A DNA stretch of 64,000 bases from Polaribacter sp. ALD11 (GCF_002831685.1 NZ_CP025119.1:1151001-1215000), one strand, 5' to 3'; shown: positions 29,349 through 39,367, counted from the stretch's first letter. Notes: a model not told the origin generated them from the sequence alone. Numbers and translations: made by a program.

Positions 29349-30730
29349 TATTTACTTGTTGCTTTTTTCCAGTTTTTATCAAAAGAACACTTTTTATAAT
29401 CTTCTCCTAATTTAATATAGGTATCTTTAATTTTATCGTTAGACCACTTTTCTATAATTTCTTCTTTTTTCTTGTTTAAAGCAAGTGCTTGAACTTTTAC
29501 ATAATCTTCTACTAAGTCTGCAGTATGCGTATCTGTTCTTTCCTTCATTAAAATGAATTTATACATTTTCTCTCCACCTCTAGCTTCATCATAAAAAACA
29601 TCTGTATAAGTACCTTGTTTTAAATCATTAACTCTGGCATACATTGCAGGGTCCATTCTTGTTAAATCGAATTTAGTTTCTCCAGAATATGGGTTAATAA
29701 TAACTCCGCCGTTATTTTTAGAACCTTTATCTGCAGAATATTTTTTTACAGCTTCTTCAAAAGTAAGTTTTCCTTCTTCTATATCTCTTTTAATTTCTTC
29801 TACTTTTAATTGTGTCTCTTTTAATCTAGCTTCAGGAATTTCTGGTTGCAATAAAATATGAGAAACGGTTCTAGTATTTCCTTTAATTTCATGTAATTGA
29901 ATAATATGATACCCAAAAAGAGTTTTAAAAGGTTTAGATATTTCATTTTTCTCTAAAGAAAAAGAAACTTCTTTAAACTCCTTAATAAGACCAGATTCTT
30001 TAGTTACTTCCATTTTCCCTCCGTTTTGAGTAACACCCGGATCTTTAGAATTTATAATGGCTTTCATTCTAAAACTTGCGCCATCTATAATTTCTTTTCT
30101 AATTTCAGTTAATTCTGCAATAACCTTATTATTTTCTTCTAACGTTGGTTCTGCATTCATAACAATTTGAGCCAACTCTATTTCTGCAGTAAATTCTGGT
30201 AATTCACCTTTATCTTTTAAGCCGTTAAAATACAAACGAACCTCTTCTGGTGTAACATCTACCTTTTCAGTTATTTTTAACTGTTCTTTTTCTACTAAGA
30301 TATTTTCTTTTTGTACGTTATATAATTCGCCTTTTAAATCGTCTAAGTCATTAAAGCCATAAGCAGCAATTACTTTTTCTATAGAACCATATTCTTGTGT
30401 GAAAAATTGAATACTTTTATCAACTCTACTATTAACCTCTTTATCTGTAACGGTTACACTATCAATAACTGCATGATGAGAAAGTAATTTTTGCTTCATT
30501 AATTCTTCTAACATTTCACAATCTGAAATGGTAATTTTCCCCTCACTTCTTTGCTCTACTTCTTGCTTAAACTTAGCAATATCAGAATCTAAAACGATAT
30601 TTTTCCCTATGACTACTGCTACTCCATCAATTTTAACTTTCTGAGCATTTAGTTGTAATGTTGTTGCTGAGAAAATTACAGCAATTAAAAGGAATTTAGT
30701 ATATTTTGAAATTATTGTTTTTTGTGGCAT
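29348..30730 (-). CDS. Periplasmic SurA-like peptidyl-prolyl isomerase
   Basis: A signal peptide (ending LNAQ, about residue 29) leads to a SurA_N-type helical region with the AVVIGKNIVLDSDIAKFKQEVEQRS start, then two parvulin domains: LAQIVMNAEPT ... FKTLFGYHIIQLHEIKG and VSHILLQPEIP ... GGVIINPYSGE. It probably chaperones outer-membrane proteins. It is the last of three consecutive parvulin-type genes and overlaps its predecessor by 35 bases. Confidence 0.85.
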   Translation of the reverse strand: MPQKTIISKYTKFLLIAVIFSATTLQLNAQKVKIDGVAVVIGKNIVLDSDIAKFKQEVEQRSEGKITISDCEMLEELMKQKLLSHHAVIDSVTVTDKEVNSRVDKSIQFFTQEYGSIEKVIAAYGFNDLDDLKGELYNVQKENILVEKEQLKITEKVDVTPEEVRLYFNGLKDKGELPEFTAEIELAQIVMNAEPTLEENNKVIAELTEIRKEIIDGASFRMKAIINSKDPGVTQNGGKMEVTKESGLIKEFKEVSFSLEKNEISKPFKTLFGYHIIQLHEIKGNTRTVSHILLQPEIPEARLKETQLKVEEIKRDIEEGKLTFEEAVKKYSADKGSKNNGGVIINPYSGETKFDLTRMDPAMYARVNDLKQGTYTDVFYDEARGGEKMYKFILMKERTDTHTADLVEDYVKVQALALNKKKEEIIEKWSNDKIKDTYIKLGEDYKKCSFDKNWKKATSK

Positions 30731-31541
30731 CTTTTACTATTATTTTTTCAATCTCTCTTATTAATTCGATTTTACGCTTGTGCAAAATCATTTCTTTTAT
30801 GGTTGGTTTAATGTAGCTTAACGGTGCTATTTCGTTTCTATTCAAAACGTCTTTTATAGCCACCAAATATAAACCTAATGAATCTTGTTTTTGAATGAAT
30901 TTTGATTTTTTTAACAGATTTTCTTTAGAAAAAGGCAGTTTTAACAAAATCTTGTCTAATTCTATCCAAACAGAGTCATTTAACTGATATATTTTGAAAC
31001 TCAACTGCTGCCTTTCCAATTCTTCGGCATCACCAATTGCATCAGATTTAAACAGCTTTATAATTTCTTTTTCATCGTTTATAGTATGATTAAAGTATAG
31101 ATATTTAGATTTTACTAAAACTTCATTCAATTTAAAGTTTTCATTATTTGCTACATAATATTGTTCAATTTCATCATCTGAAATTAAAGTATCTAATTGC
31201 TGCTTTATCAATTCTTCTTTGTAATTATTTATAAGAAGGCTTTCTCTATAATCTTGTACAAGCTTATTAATATTTTCTAAAGATTCTGCTGTATTATTAT
31301 TTGCTGCAGCTTTCAATAATAATTTTTTCACTGCCCAATCTTGTATAAAACTTTTTACTAAAATTAAACTATCTTCTTTAGCTATATTTCTAGGCAGAAT
31401 ATCTTTTAAATCTTTTTTAAATAGTTTATCTGTATTAACAATTGCTACAATTTCTGATGTATGTTCTTCTTTCTCTTGTACCAAAAGATAGTCGCAAGAA
31501 GTAAAGAGAAAAACACAAAAAAAGACAGTTATAAACCTCAT
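30696..31541 (-). CDS. Lipoprotein related to parvulin chaperones (no clear catalytic domain)
   Basis: A lipoprotein signal (MRFITVFFCVFLFTSC) precedes a 265-residue helical protein with VDTDKL-type SurA N-terminal features (IVAIVNTDKLFKKDLKDILPR) and no GGxx/GxHI parvulin motif. Position between two parvulins suggests a partner in the same envelope-chaperone pathway. The first base of its start region abuts the preceding gene. Confidence 0.65.
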   Translation of the reverse strand: MRFITVFFCVFLFTSCDYLLVQEKEEHTSEIVAIVNTDKLFKKDLKDILPRNIAKEDSLILVKSFIQDWAVKKLLLKAAANNNTAESLENINKLVQDYRESLLINNYKEELIKQQLDTLISDDEIEQYYVANNENFKLNEVLVKSKYLYFNHTINDEKEIIKLFKSDAIGDAEELERQQLSFKIYQLNDSVWIELDKILLKLPFSKENLLKKSKFIQKQDSLGLYLVAIKDVLNRNEIAPLSYIKPTIKEMILHKRKIELIREIEKIIVKDATKNNNFKIY

Positions 31542-33175
31542 TATTTTTTATCGTAAAATTTAATTAAATTCTTTAATTGTCTTTTGTTTACTTTAATTTT
31601 ATTTTTATTTCTTAAATCTGCAATCCAATTTTTTTCTAAAAAATTTTGATAATCATTTATCACCTTACCTTTTATATTTTTCAATTCATTAGAATTATAT
31701 GCTCCTTTGTTATTTAAAAAATATGTTTTCAACCCCAAGGTGTCTTTAGAAGATTTATTCCATATTTTTTGTTGCATCAATTCAAACAACAGTAAACCAT
31801 CTTCATATTCATTTAAAGTATAAGCATATTCTGGCTCTGTGTATATTAAGTTTTCTTTATAATAACTTAGAATTTCTTGGCTTTTAAACATATCAAACAA
31901 AACGTAAACAGGTATATGTCTTCTATTTCTTATATATTTAACAAACGTTTCTTGCGTTATATTCTTGTTATTAATACTTATAATTATATTTTGAAGAGAA
32001 TCTTTAGCTATTGCTCTAATATTTTTTCTATTTAAAATCTCTTTAGCTTCTTCATTTTCTACAATTGAATATTTAGCTGTTAATTTATTTACAACCGCAG
32101 TTTCAGACATTTGCATTCTAGAACTACTTTTAATTTTAGCAGTAAGCTCTTTTTTCATTTCTGCAAAAGGCTTTATAGCATGTGTTTTTAAAAGTTTTAC
32201 AATATGCCAACCAAAACGTGTTCTAAATGGTTTAGAAAAATCCCCTTCATTTTTCAAAGAAAAAGCAGCATCTTCAAATGGTTTTACCATTCTTCCTGTG
32301 CCAAACTTATTTAATTTTCCTCCGTTAGCTTTAGAACCTTTATCATCTGAATATTCATTTGCTAATTTTTCAAAAGCTTCTTTTTGCTGAAGCTTTGCAT
32401 ATACTTCATCAATTCTAGTCTTACCAACTTTAGTGGTATCTGTAATTAATATATGCGCCGTCTCTAACTCTCCTTTAGAGACTCTAAAATCATCAACTTT
32501 AAGAATATGATACCCAAACTGACTTCTAAATGGCATAGAAACTGCACCTACTTTGGTTGTATATGCTGCATCTTCAAAAGAAGGAACCATTTTAAAAGCA
32601 TTAAAATACCCTAGATTACCATTGTTTCCTTTTCTCCCCGTTTTAGAATCATCTTGTGCAGATTTATCTTCTGACGTTTCTGCTGCTACCTTTTCAAAAT
32701 CTTCTCCTTTTATAATTCTATTTCTAATCTCTAAAATTTTATTAAAAGAAGCTAAAGTATCTTTTGGCGTGGCATCTTTAGTTGTTCTAATTAAAATATG
32801 TTTTGCTTTAACTTCATTTTTTGTTCTAAAATAAACATCTTTTACTAATGCTGTTATAAAAGTAGTGTCTTGCAAGTAAGGTGCAGAAAGTTGATTTTTA
32901 TAAGATGCTATTTCTCTTATATAAGATGGCAGTGTATCTAGTTTTAATTGATAAGCTTCTTTAACTTTTAATTTATAGTTGATATAAAGCTCTAGATTCT
33001 TGGCAACGTCTTTTGCTTCTTCACTATCTATTACGTCTAAATTTTTTTCGTAAACACGCTTAAAATCTGCTACTGTTGTTTTTTCTTTATTTATTGTAAC
33101 TAAAGTTTTTCCTTCTTGAGAAAAACCATTTAAACTAAAGAATAAAGTACAAATGAATAAAACTCTTTTTTTCAT
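31541..33175 (-). CDS. Periplasmic parvulin-type peptidyl-prolyl isomerase with two PPIase domains
   Basis: A signal peptide (MKKRVLFICTLFFSLNGFSQ) precedes a 544-residue protein with two parvulin domains: AKHILIRTTKDATPKD ... GNLGYFNAFKMVPSFEDAAY ... FGYHILKVDDF and TAHILITDTTKVGKT ... GKLNKFGTGRMVKPFEDAAF ... FGWHIVKLLKTH. A helical C-terminal arm of about 180 residues follows. It begins the three-gene chaperone cluster. Confidence 0.88.
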   Translation of the reverse strand: MKKRVLFICTLFFSLNGFSQEGKTLVTINKEKTTVADFKRVYEKNLDVIDSEEAKDVAKNLELYINYKLKVKEAYQLKLDTLPSYIREIASYKNQLSAPYLQDTTFITALVKDVYFRTKNEVKAKHILIRTTKDATPKDTLASFNKILEIRNRIIKGEDFEKVAAETSEDKSAQDDSKTGRKGNNGNLGYFNAFKMVPSFEDAAYTTKVGAVSMPFRSQFGYHILKVDDFRVSKGELETAHILITDTTKVGKTRIDEVYAKLQQKEAFEKLANEYSDDKGSKANGGKLNKFGTGRMVKPFEDAAFSLKNEGDFSKPFRTRFGWHIVKLLKTHAIKPFAEMKKELTAKIKSSSRMQMSETAVVNKLTAKYSIVENEEAKEILNRKNIRAIAKDSLQNIIISINNKNITQETFVKYIRNRRHIPVYVLFDMFKSQEILSYYKENLIYTEPEYAYTLNEYEDGLLLFELMQQKIWNKSSKDTLGLKTYFLNNKGAYNSNELKNIKGKVINDYQNFLEKNWIADLRNKNKIKVNKRQLKNLIKFYDKK

Positions 33176-33183
33176 AAACTAAA

Positions 33184-33465
33184 CTATAATGAGATGATTC
33201 CTTTTATTTTTTCTGCTTTTTTATAATATGCTATTACTTCATCTGAAGTTTTTAGTTTCAAAATTATTGAAACACTTACAAATTTACCTGTTTTAGATTT
33301 CTTTGTATTAATGACTGCACCTGTGTTATCAAAAATATTTTCTACCTCTGTAACTTGGTTTTCTGTAGTTGGTACAATAAATTTATACAAGTATTCTGCA
33401 GGAAACTCTGTGGTAGCATCTAACTGAACTTTTAATTTGCCGTAAAAATCGTCTTTATTACTCAT
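33184..33465 (-). CDS. DUF493 (YbeD-like) protein
   Basis: This 93-residue protein with FPAEYLYKFIVPTTENQVTEVENIF and KFVSVSIILKLKTSDEVIAYYKK matches the small ACT-like DUF493/YbeD fold, possibly regulatory. It is upstream of and 8 bases from the parvulin operon on the same strand. Confidence 0.8.
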   Translation of the reverse strand: MSNKDDFYGKLKVQLDATTEFPAEYLYKFIVPTTENQVTEVENIFDNTGAVINTKKSKTGKFVSVSIILKLKTSDEVIAYYKKAEKIKGIISL

Positions 33466-33562
33466 AACAATTGTTAAAATTTTTCTAAACTATTTGCAAA
33501 TAGTAAGACACAAAACTACATTAAAAATTAGTTTTATAAAGGGAATGATTTATTTTTGTAAA

Positions 33563-34102
33563 ATGCAGCAAAAAATTGTTCTTATTGGAGGACCCGGAAC
33601 TGGGAAAACAACAATCATAAACGAACTTGTAAAAAGAAACTTTTATTGTATGCCAGAAGTTTCTAGAGAGGTTATTTTAAAAGCGAAAAAACAAGGAATT
33701 GAGCAACTTTTCTTAACTGAACCTTTATTATTCAGCAAAATGCTTTTAGAAGGTAGAGAAGAACAGTACAACAACGCCTTAAGCTTAAAAGAAAAAATTG
33801 TTTTTTTTGATAGGGGAATACCAGATGTGCATGCCTACATGAATTATTTTAAAACAGAATACCCGACTTATTTTGTAGAAAAAAGTAATGCTTACAAATA
33901 CACCAAAATTTTTCATTTCTCTCCTTGGGAAGAAATTCATACTACAGACAATGAACGTTATGAATCTTTTGAAGAGTCTATAAAAATTGATGCTTTTCTT
34001 ATTGAAGCATATTCCGAGTTAGGTTATAAATTAATTTCGGTTCCTTTTGGTTCTATTGAAGAACGCACTAATTTTATTCTTAATTCGCTTTCTAGCGAAT
34101 GA
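33563..34102 (+). CDS. AAA_28/NadR-like ATP-binding protein
   Basis: The ATG at 33563 (MQQKIVLIGGPGTGKTTIIN) starts right at the P-loop strand; upstream in-frame codons extend into the divergent gene's promoter and are rejected. At 179 residues it has Walker A GGPGTGKTT and a DRGIPDVHAYMNYF segment typical of the family. Substrate unknown. It overlaps recQ by 4 bases (ATGA). Confidence 0.78.
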   Translation: MQQKIVLIGGPGTGKTTIINELVKRNFYCMPEVSREVILKAKKQGIEQLFLTEPLLFSKMLLEGREEQYNNALSLKEKIVFFDRGIPDVHAYMNYFKTEYPTYFVEKSNAYKYTKIFHFSPWEEIHTTDNERYESFEESIKIDAFLIEAYSELGYKLISVPFGSIEERTNFILNSLSSE

Positions 34103-35994
34103 TTAGTTCGCCAGAAAAAATAATAGAACAATATTGGGGCTTTACTTCTTTTAGAGCGCCTCAAAAGGAAATTATTACTTGCGTTTTAGAAAATAGAGAT
34201 ACAATTGCTTTATTGCCAACTGGAGGTGGAAAATCTATTTGTTTTCAAGTTCCTGCATTAGTAAAAGAAGGTGTTTGCATTGTAATTTCGCCATTAATTG
34301 CTTTGATGCAAGATCAAGTAGAAAACCTTAAAAAAAGAGATATTAAGGCAGTTACAATTCCGTCTGGCAGCAGTCAAGATGAAATTGTAACCCTTTTTGA
34401 TAAAATTAAATTCGGACGCGTTAAGTTCTTATATCTCTCTCCAGAAAGGTTACAATCTACTTTAATTCAACAAAAACTAAAGGAATTAAATGTAAATTTA
34501 GTTGCAATTGATGAAGCCCATTGTATCTCTGAATGGGGACATGATTTTAGACCTTCCTACAGAAATATTAACGTTTTAAAAGAAATCTTACCCCAAGTAA
34601 ATTTTATAGCTTTAACGGCTACAGCAAACAAAAAAGTGCTGGCAGATATTTCTAACAACTTACAGCTTACCAATCATAAAACATTTAAAAAGTCTTTTTA
34701 CAGAGAAAACTTAGCATACCAAGTTTTTAAAATTGAAGACAAGTTAGATCGATTGCTTCAAATTTTCACAAAAACCAAAGTACCAGCAATTATTTATGTA
34801 AATTCAAGAAAGAAAACAGAAGAAATTGCCAACTTTTTAAAAGCGAATCAGTTTAAAAGCACTTTTTATCATGCGGGTTTAACAATCATAGAAAAACAAA
34901 CTGCTTTTAACGATTGGATGACTGAAAAGACCCCAATTATTGTTGCTACCAATGCCTTTGGTATGGGAATTGACAAACCCAACGTTGGTTTGGTAATTCA
35001 TTATAACTTACCAACAAGCATCGAAAATTATGTGCAAGAAACTGGAAGAGCCGGCAGAAATGAAAAAAAATCGTTCGGAGTTTTACTTTACAATGAGCAC
35101 GATATTTATTTACACAAACAACAAACAGAGAATTCGATACCATCAATTTTAGAGGTTAAAGAAGTTCATAAAAAACTATACCAACATTTTAGAATTGCAA
35201 ACGGAGAACTTCTTGAAGAAACCTTCTCTTTTAATTTCTTTGAATTTTGTAAAAAATATAGTTTTCAAGTTTTAAAAACGGACGTAATTCTTAAATTATT
35301 AGTTAATTACGGTATTATAGAATTAAATAATAGCTTCAACAAAAAATCGACTTTAAAAATAATAGGAACGCATTATTCTATTTTAAATTTCTCTAGAAAT
35401 GACGCTTATTTCAAGAATTTTATAAATGTACTTTTAAGAACATACGGTGGTCTTTTTGAAGATGAAATAAAAATAAATGAATTTTTTCTAGCTAAAAAAG
35501 CAAGTATCACTTCCACACAAGTTATTAAAAATTTAGAAATATTAGAAGCTCAAAATTTAGTGGAATACAACCAATCTAACAGCAATATCTCACTAAACTT
35601 CTTATTGCCTAGAGAAGACGATAAAACAATTAACCGATTTTCTAAAGAAATAAAACAATTCTTATTTTTAAAGAAAGAGAAAGCCGCTAATTTTATAAAC
35701 TTTATAACTAATAATAAAGTTTGTAGAAGTGCACAGTTACTTGCTTATTTTGATGAAAAAGCAAAAACAACCTGTGGTATTTGCGATGTTTGTATTGGTA
35801 ACAAAAAAAGGAATACTAAAAACCTTTCTTTAGAAATAGTTGTACTTTTAAGAGAAAAAGAACAACTATCTTCTAAAGAAATTAGCCGTCTTTTAAATAC
35901 GTTTGAAAAAGACATTTTAATACATTTGCAGGCTTTGTTGTCGGAAGATAAAGTAACAATTAATAATCAGAATAAATTTCAACTAAAAATATAA
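34099..35994 (+). CDS. recQ: ATP-dependent DNA helicase RecQ
   Basis: This 631-residue superfamily 2 helicase has motif I LPTGGGKSICFQVPAL, motif II with aromatic loop AIDEAHCISEWGHDFRPSY, motif VI QETGRAGRNE and a zinc-binding RQC region (C-x16-C-GICDVC). The C-terminal part is a winged helix-like region; a canonical HRDC is not obvious. It acts in recombinational repair. It is translationally coupled to the AAA_28 gene and followed two bases later by fmt. Confidence 0.93.
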   Translation: MISSPEKIIEQYWGFTSFRAPQKEIITCVLENRDTIALLPTGGGKSICFQVPALVKEGVCIVISPLIALMQDQVENLKKRDIKAVTIPSGSSQDEIVTLFDKIKFGRVKFLYLSPERLQSTLIQQKLKELNVNLVAIDEAHCISEWGHDFRPSYRNINVLKEILPQVNFIALTATANKKVLADISNNLQLTNHKTFKKSFYRENLAYQVFKIEDKLDRLLQIFTKTKVPAIIYVNSRKKTEEIANFLKANQFKSTFYHAGLTIIEKQTAFNDWMTEKTPIIVATNAFGMGIDKPNVGLVIHYNLPTSIENYVQETGRAGRNEKKSFGVLLYNEHDIYLHKQQTENSIPSILEVKEVHKKLYQHFRIANGELLEETFSFNFFEFCKKYSFQVLKTDVILKLLVNYGIIELNNSFNKKSTLKIIGTHYSILNFSRNDAYFKNFINVLLRTYGGLFEDEIKINEFFLAKKASITSTQVIKNLEILEAQNLVEYNQSNSNISLNFLLPREDDKTINRFSKEIKQFLFLKKEKAANFINFITNNKVCRSAQLLAYFDEKAKTTCGICDVCIGNKKRNTKNLSLEIVVLLREKEQLSSKEISRLLNTFEKDILIHLQALLSEDKVTINNQNKFQLKI

Positions 35995-35996
35995 TT

Positions 35997-36941
35997 ATGA
36001 GAGATTTGCGCATCGTTTTTATGGGAACTCCAGATTTTGCAGTAGCCATTTTAAAACGTTTAGTAGAAAATAACTATACAATTGCTGGTGTAATTACTGC
36101 ACCAGACAAACCTGCAGGAAGAGGAAGAAAACTAAACGAGTCTGCAGTAAAAAAATATGCAAAATCTCAAGACCTTACCGTTCTTCAACCAACCAATTTA
36201 AAGAATGACGGTTTTTTACAAGAATTAAAAGCATTAAATGCCAATTTACAAATTGTAGTCGCCTTTAGAATGTTGCCAAAAGTAGTTTGGCAAATGCCCC
36301 AATTTGGTACGTTTAACTTACACGCATCTTTATTACCCGAATACAGAGGAGCCGCCCCCATACATTGGGCTATAATTAATGGAGAAACAAAAACAGGTGT
36401 TACTAGTTTCTTTATTGATGATAAAATTGATACTGGTGAAATTATTCTACAAGAAGAAATTGCTGTTCTTTCTGACGAAACCGTAGGTACTTTACATGAC
36501 AAATTAATGCACTTAGGTGCTGAATTGGTTTCTAAAACGATAGACTATATAAGTGAAGGTGAAATTAAAACTACAAAACAGCCAGATTTAGAAGAAAAAT
36601 CTGCGCCCAAACTGAATTCTGAAAATACGAGAATTGATTGGGCTGATTCTTTAGAAAACATCTATAATAAGATTCGTGGATTAAATCCTTTTCCTGCAGC
36701 TTGGACAATGATTAATAATAATGACGAAGAAGTTTCTGCTAAGATATATGCCATTAAAAAAGAAAGAGAAGACCATAATTTTTCTTTTGGAAAAATAATT
36801 GCGACCAAAAAAGAGTTGAAAGTCGCTGTCTCTAAAGGATACATTATAATAGACGAAATTAAACTTTCTGGTAAGAAGAAAATGGATGCAAAAAGTTTGC
36901 TAAATGGCTATTCTTTTTCGTCAGATGCAAAAATGATCTAA
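35997..36941 (+). CDS. fmt: Methionyl-tRNA formyltransferase
   Basis: This 314-residue enzyme starts RIVFMGTPDFAVAILKRL, has TAPDKPAGRGRKL and the catalytic formyltransferase motif NLHASLLPEYRGAAPIHWAI, and a C-terminal OB-like tRNA-binding domain. It formylates initiator Met-tRNA. It begins two bases after recQ; def is not adjacent. Confidence 0.95.
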   Translation: MRDLRIVFMGTPDFAVAILKRLVENNYTIAGVITAPDKPAGRGRKLNESAVKKYAKSQDLTVLQPTNLKNDGFLQELKALNANLQIVVAFRMLPKVVWQMPQFGTFNLHASLLPEYRGAAPIHWAIINGETKTGVTSFFIDDKIDTGEIILQEEIAVLSDETVGTLHDKLMHLGAELVSKTIDYISEGEIKTTKQPDLEEKSAPKLNSENTRIDWADSLENIYNKIRGLNPFPAAWTMINNNDEEVSAKIYAIKKEREDHNFSFGKIIATKKELKVAVSKGYIIIDEIKLSGKKKMDAKSLLNGYSFSSDAKMI

Positions 36942-36973
36942 ACCCTTTATTAATGCGGTTTGTAGGGTTTTTT
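36940..36973 (+). terminator. Terminator after fmt
   Basis: AAACCCT and AGGGTTT arms with a T run directly at the fmt stop. Confidence 0.55.
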
Positions 36974-37045
36974 GATTTTCAATGCTTGGTTTATTAACAA
37001 TTAGCACACTTTTATTAACAAAAAGGTGCTTTTTTGCTTCTCAAA

Positions 37046-37076
37046 TTTGCGTAAACCCACAATCCGTCTATATTTG
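37046..37076 (+). promoter_or_regulatory. Bacteroidota-type promoter of the HU gene
   Basis: TTTG at 37046-37049, a 19-base spacer and TATATTTG at 37069-37076 fit the consensus exactly; the ATG is 56 bases downstream. Confidence 0.7.
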
Positions 37077-37131
37077 TTAAGCTATTAAGCAAAAAGTACA
37101 ATTATTAAATAATTTTTAAAATCAATTTATT

Positions 37132-37404
37132 ATGAACAAATCAGATTTAATCGATGCAATGGCTGCTGACGCAGGAATTTCTAAAGTAGCGGCTAAAGCG
37201 GCTTTAGAGTCTTTTACAGATAACGTAACTTCTTCTTTAAAAAAAGGTGATAAGGTTGCATTAGTTGGTTTCGGAACTTTCTCTGTATCTAACAGAGCTG
37301 CAAGAACTGGTAGAAATCCTCAAACAGGAAAAGCTATTGAAATTGCTGCTAAAAATGTAGCTAAATTTAAAGCTGGAGCTGGATTAAGCGATGCTGTAAA
37401 CTAA
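37132..37404 (+). CDS. HU family DNA-binding protein
   Basis: This 90-residue HU-type protein starts [28 protein letters not shown] and carries [21 protein letters not shown], the beta-arm that inserts in the minor groove (R-x-G-R-N-P-x-T-G). It compacts and bends DNA. It has its own promoter and terminator. Confidence 0.95.
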   Translation: MNKSDLIDAMAADAGISKVAAKAALESFTDNVTSSLKKGDKVALVGFGTFSVSNRAARTGRNPQTGKAIEIAAKNVAKFKAGAGLSDAVN

Positions 37405-37428
37405 AAATTACAGTTTCAAATAAAATAA

Positions 37429-37458
37429 AAACTCTCTTTTTAGGGAGTTTTTTTTTTA
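37429..37458 (+). terminator. Terminator of the HU gene
   Basis: AACTCTC / GGGAGTT stem followed by a run of T bases. Confidence 0.65.
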
Positions 37459-37493
37459 TTTGAAAATTTTCTTATATTTAATTCAAAAAATGA

Positions 37494-38051
37494 ATGTTTA
37501 AACTCCCCCCTAAGAAAGGTAGATTATTAGTTGCAGAACCGTCTATTTTAAATGATAACTCATTTAATAGAGCAATCGTTTTGTTAACAGAACACACAGA
37601 TAATAATTCGGTAGGCTTTATTTTAAATAAACCTTTAGAATATAGTATTAACGACCTATTGCCAGATATAGATTGTTCTTTTAATATTTATCAAGGTGGT
37701 CCAGTAGAACAAGATAATTTATACTTTGTTCATAGAATACCCCAACTCTTAGACGACAGTGTGGAAGTTGCAAATGGCGTTTTTTGGGGAGGAAACTTTA
37801 AACAACTTAAAAACCTATTAAATGAAGGACTCTTAGCAGCCTCTGATATTCGATTTTTCTTAGGATATTCTGGCTGGGACAAAAATCAACTCACACAAGA
37901 ACTAAAAGAGAACTCCTGGTTTGTTGCAGAAAATGATTTTGATAATATTTTTTCTAATGATGAAGAAAGCTTATGGAAAAACAAATTACTTCAAAAAGGA
38001 GGAAATTATAAAATTTGGTCAAATGCACCAAATGATTTTAATCTAAATTAA
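37494..38051 (+). CDS. YqgE/AlgH family protein
   Basis: This 185-residue protein begins PPKKGRLLVAEPSILNDNSFNRAIVLLTEH and has GFILNKPL and FFLGYSGWDKNQLTQEL, the family's G-Y-x-G-W motif. The molecular role is unclear. It converges on the aminotransferase gene with a four-base overlap. Confidence 0.88.
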   Translation: MFKLPPKKGRLLVAEPSILNDNSFNRAIVLLTEHTDNNSVGFILNKPLEYSINDLLPDIDCSFNIYQGGPVEQDNLYFVHRIPQLLDDSVEVANGVFWGGNFKQLKNLLNEGLLAASDIRFFLGYSGWDKNQLTQELKENSWFVAENDFDNIFSNDEESLWKNKLLQKGGNYKIWSNAPNDFNLN

Positions 38052-38881
38052 ATACCTGCTATCTGTAAAACTTTTAAGTTAGCGTGTAACTTATTTGCTA
38101 GTTCTGTGGTAAAAGACTTCTTTTTATATTTAGTAACTGCCTGAATACCAACAATTGCATTTGTAATAAAAACTTCATCTGCTTTCTGTATTTCAAAAGG
38201 AGAAATAGTTGTTTCCTCAATTGTAAAGTCTTTATTTTTAGTTAGAATTTCGATCACCTTACTTCTAACAATTCCTTTAATACAGCCTTCTGTTAAGGCT
38301 GGTGTTTTAACTACATTATCTTTAACAATAAATATATTTCCATTGGTAACCTCTACCACACCTTTACGCTCATTTACTAAAACACAATTATTTAAGTCAT
38401 TCTCATTCGCATAAATACTTGCCAATGTATTAATCATTCTATTGTTTGTTTTTATAGTTGATAACAAGCCAGAATAATTATAAAAATCTTTAAAAACATC
38501 TATCTCATAGGTTGTTTTCGTTTGATAGTTTAATGCTGTAGCTTCAATAAAATAATCAATTTCATTTGTTTTTGGTGTGTATAAACCTCCATCTTTTCTA
38601 AAAACATTTAAACGAACTCTAAAAGTAGAAACATCCTCTAAAACAGCAACAGTTTTTAAAACTTCCTTTTCTAAAAATTCTAATGTAAACTCCATAGGAA
38701 TTTTCATACGTAACATTCTCATAGAAGCCATTAATCTAAAATAATGATCTTCCCAAAAAATTACTTTTTTATTTACTACTTTAATCGTTTCGAAGATTCC
38801 GTCACCGTATTTAAACCCTCTATTATCTGTAGTTAATTGTACGTTTTCTTTAAATAATAATTCACCGTTAAAATTAATCAT
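38048..38881 (-). CDS. Aminotransferase class IV (aminodeoxychorismate lyase-like)
   Basis: The start is placed at MINFNGEL (38881); the upstream in-frame ATG adds 13 poorly conserved residues. The 277-residue PLP fold type IV enzyme shows NRGFKYGDGIFETIKVVNKK, the presumed PLP lysine in STIKTNNRMINTLAS, and EVTNGNIFIVKDNVVKTPAL. Family members are branched-chain aminotransferases, D-amino acid aminotransferases or 4-amino-4-deoxychorismate lyases; the last is the likeliest at this size. Confidence 0.8.
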   Translation of the reverse strand: MINFNGELLFKENVQLTTDNRGFKYGDGIFETIKVVNKKVIFWEDHYFRLMASMRMLRMKIPMEFTLEFLEKEVLKTVAVLEDVSTFRVRLNVFRKDGGLYTPKTNEIDYFIEATALNYQTKTTYEIDVFKDFYNYSGLLSTIKTNNRMINTLASIYANENDLNNCVLVNERKGVVEVTNGNIFIVKDNVVKTPALTEGCIKGIVRSKVIEILTKNKDFTIEETTISPFEIQKADEVFITNAIVGIQAVTKYKKKSFTTELANKLHANLKVLQIAGI

Positions 38882-38936
38882 TGCTTTATTTTTAAGAATT
38901 GTAAAAATAATATAATTCAATAGATTTTAAACATAA

Positions 38937-38961
38937 AAAAACCAGCAATTCTGCTGGTTTT
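38937..38961 (-). terminator. Terminator of the START-like gene
   Basis: AAAACCAGCA and TGCTGGTTTT flank a four-base loop between two minus-strand genes. Confidence 0.7.
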
Positions 38962-38983
38962 AAATATTTTTAATAAATTGGTA

Positions 38984-39367
38984 TTAAGCACCAATTGTAT
39001 GTTTTAGTTCTACTATTTGATTCTCCCAAAGTTGTTTAGACTCTTCTACTTCATCTTCATCATCTGCAAAATCGGTAACAATTAAAGAAACATCTTTGGT
39101 TAATGCATCTACTTGAATCTTAATTTCGAAATAACTCTCATCATCTTCGCTCTCTAACCACTTCCAACGCATTCTTTCACCGGCCTTTTTAGTAATTAAT
39201 TCAGCCAATTCTTCTGTATCTTCCCAAACAAAACTAAATATTTTACCTCTAGAATTTACTTTGTCTGCAAACCATTCTTGCAAGTTTGATGGTGAAGATA
39301 TATACTGATACAGCATGTTTGGAGATGCGTGAATAGATATTTCTAGTTCGAATTTTACTTTTTCCAT
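38984..39367 (-). CDS. START-like (SRPBCC) domain protein
   Basis: This 127-residue protein contains FELEISIHASPNMLYQYISSPSNLQEWFADKV and MRWKWLESEDDESYFEIKI, typical of the small AHSA1/START-like family of Bacteroidota with a hydrophobic ligand cavity. An acidic loop (DFADDEDEVEESK) is notable. Function unknown. Confidence 0.8.
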   Translation of the reverse strand: MEKVKFELEISIHASPNMLYQYISSPSNLQEWFADKVNSRGKIFSFVWEDTEELAELITKKAGERMRWKWLESEDDESYFEIKIQVDALTKDVSLIVTDFADDEDEVEESKQLWENQIVELKHTIGA

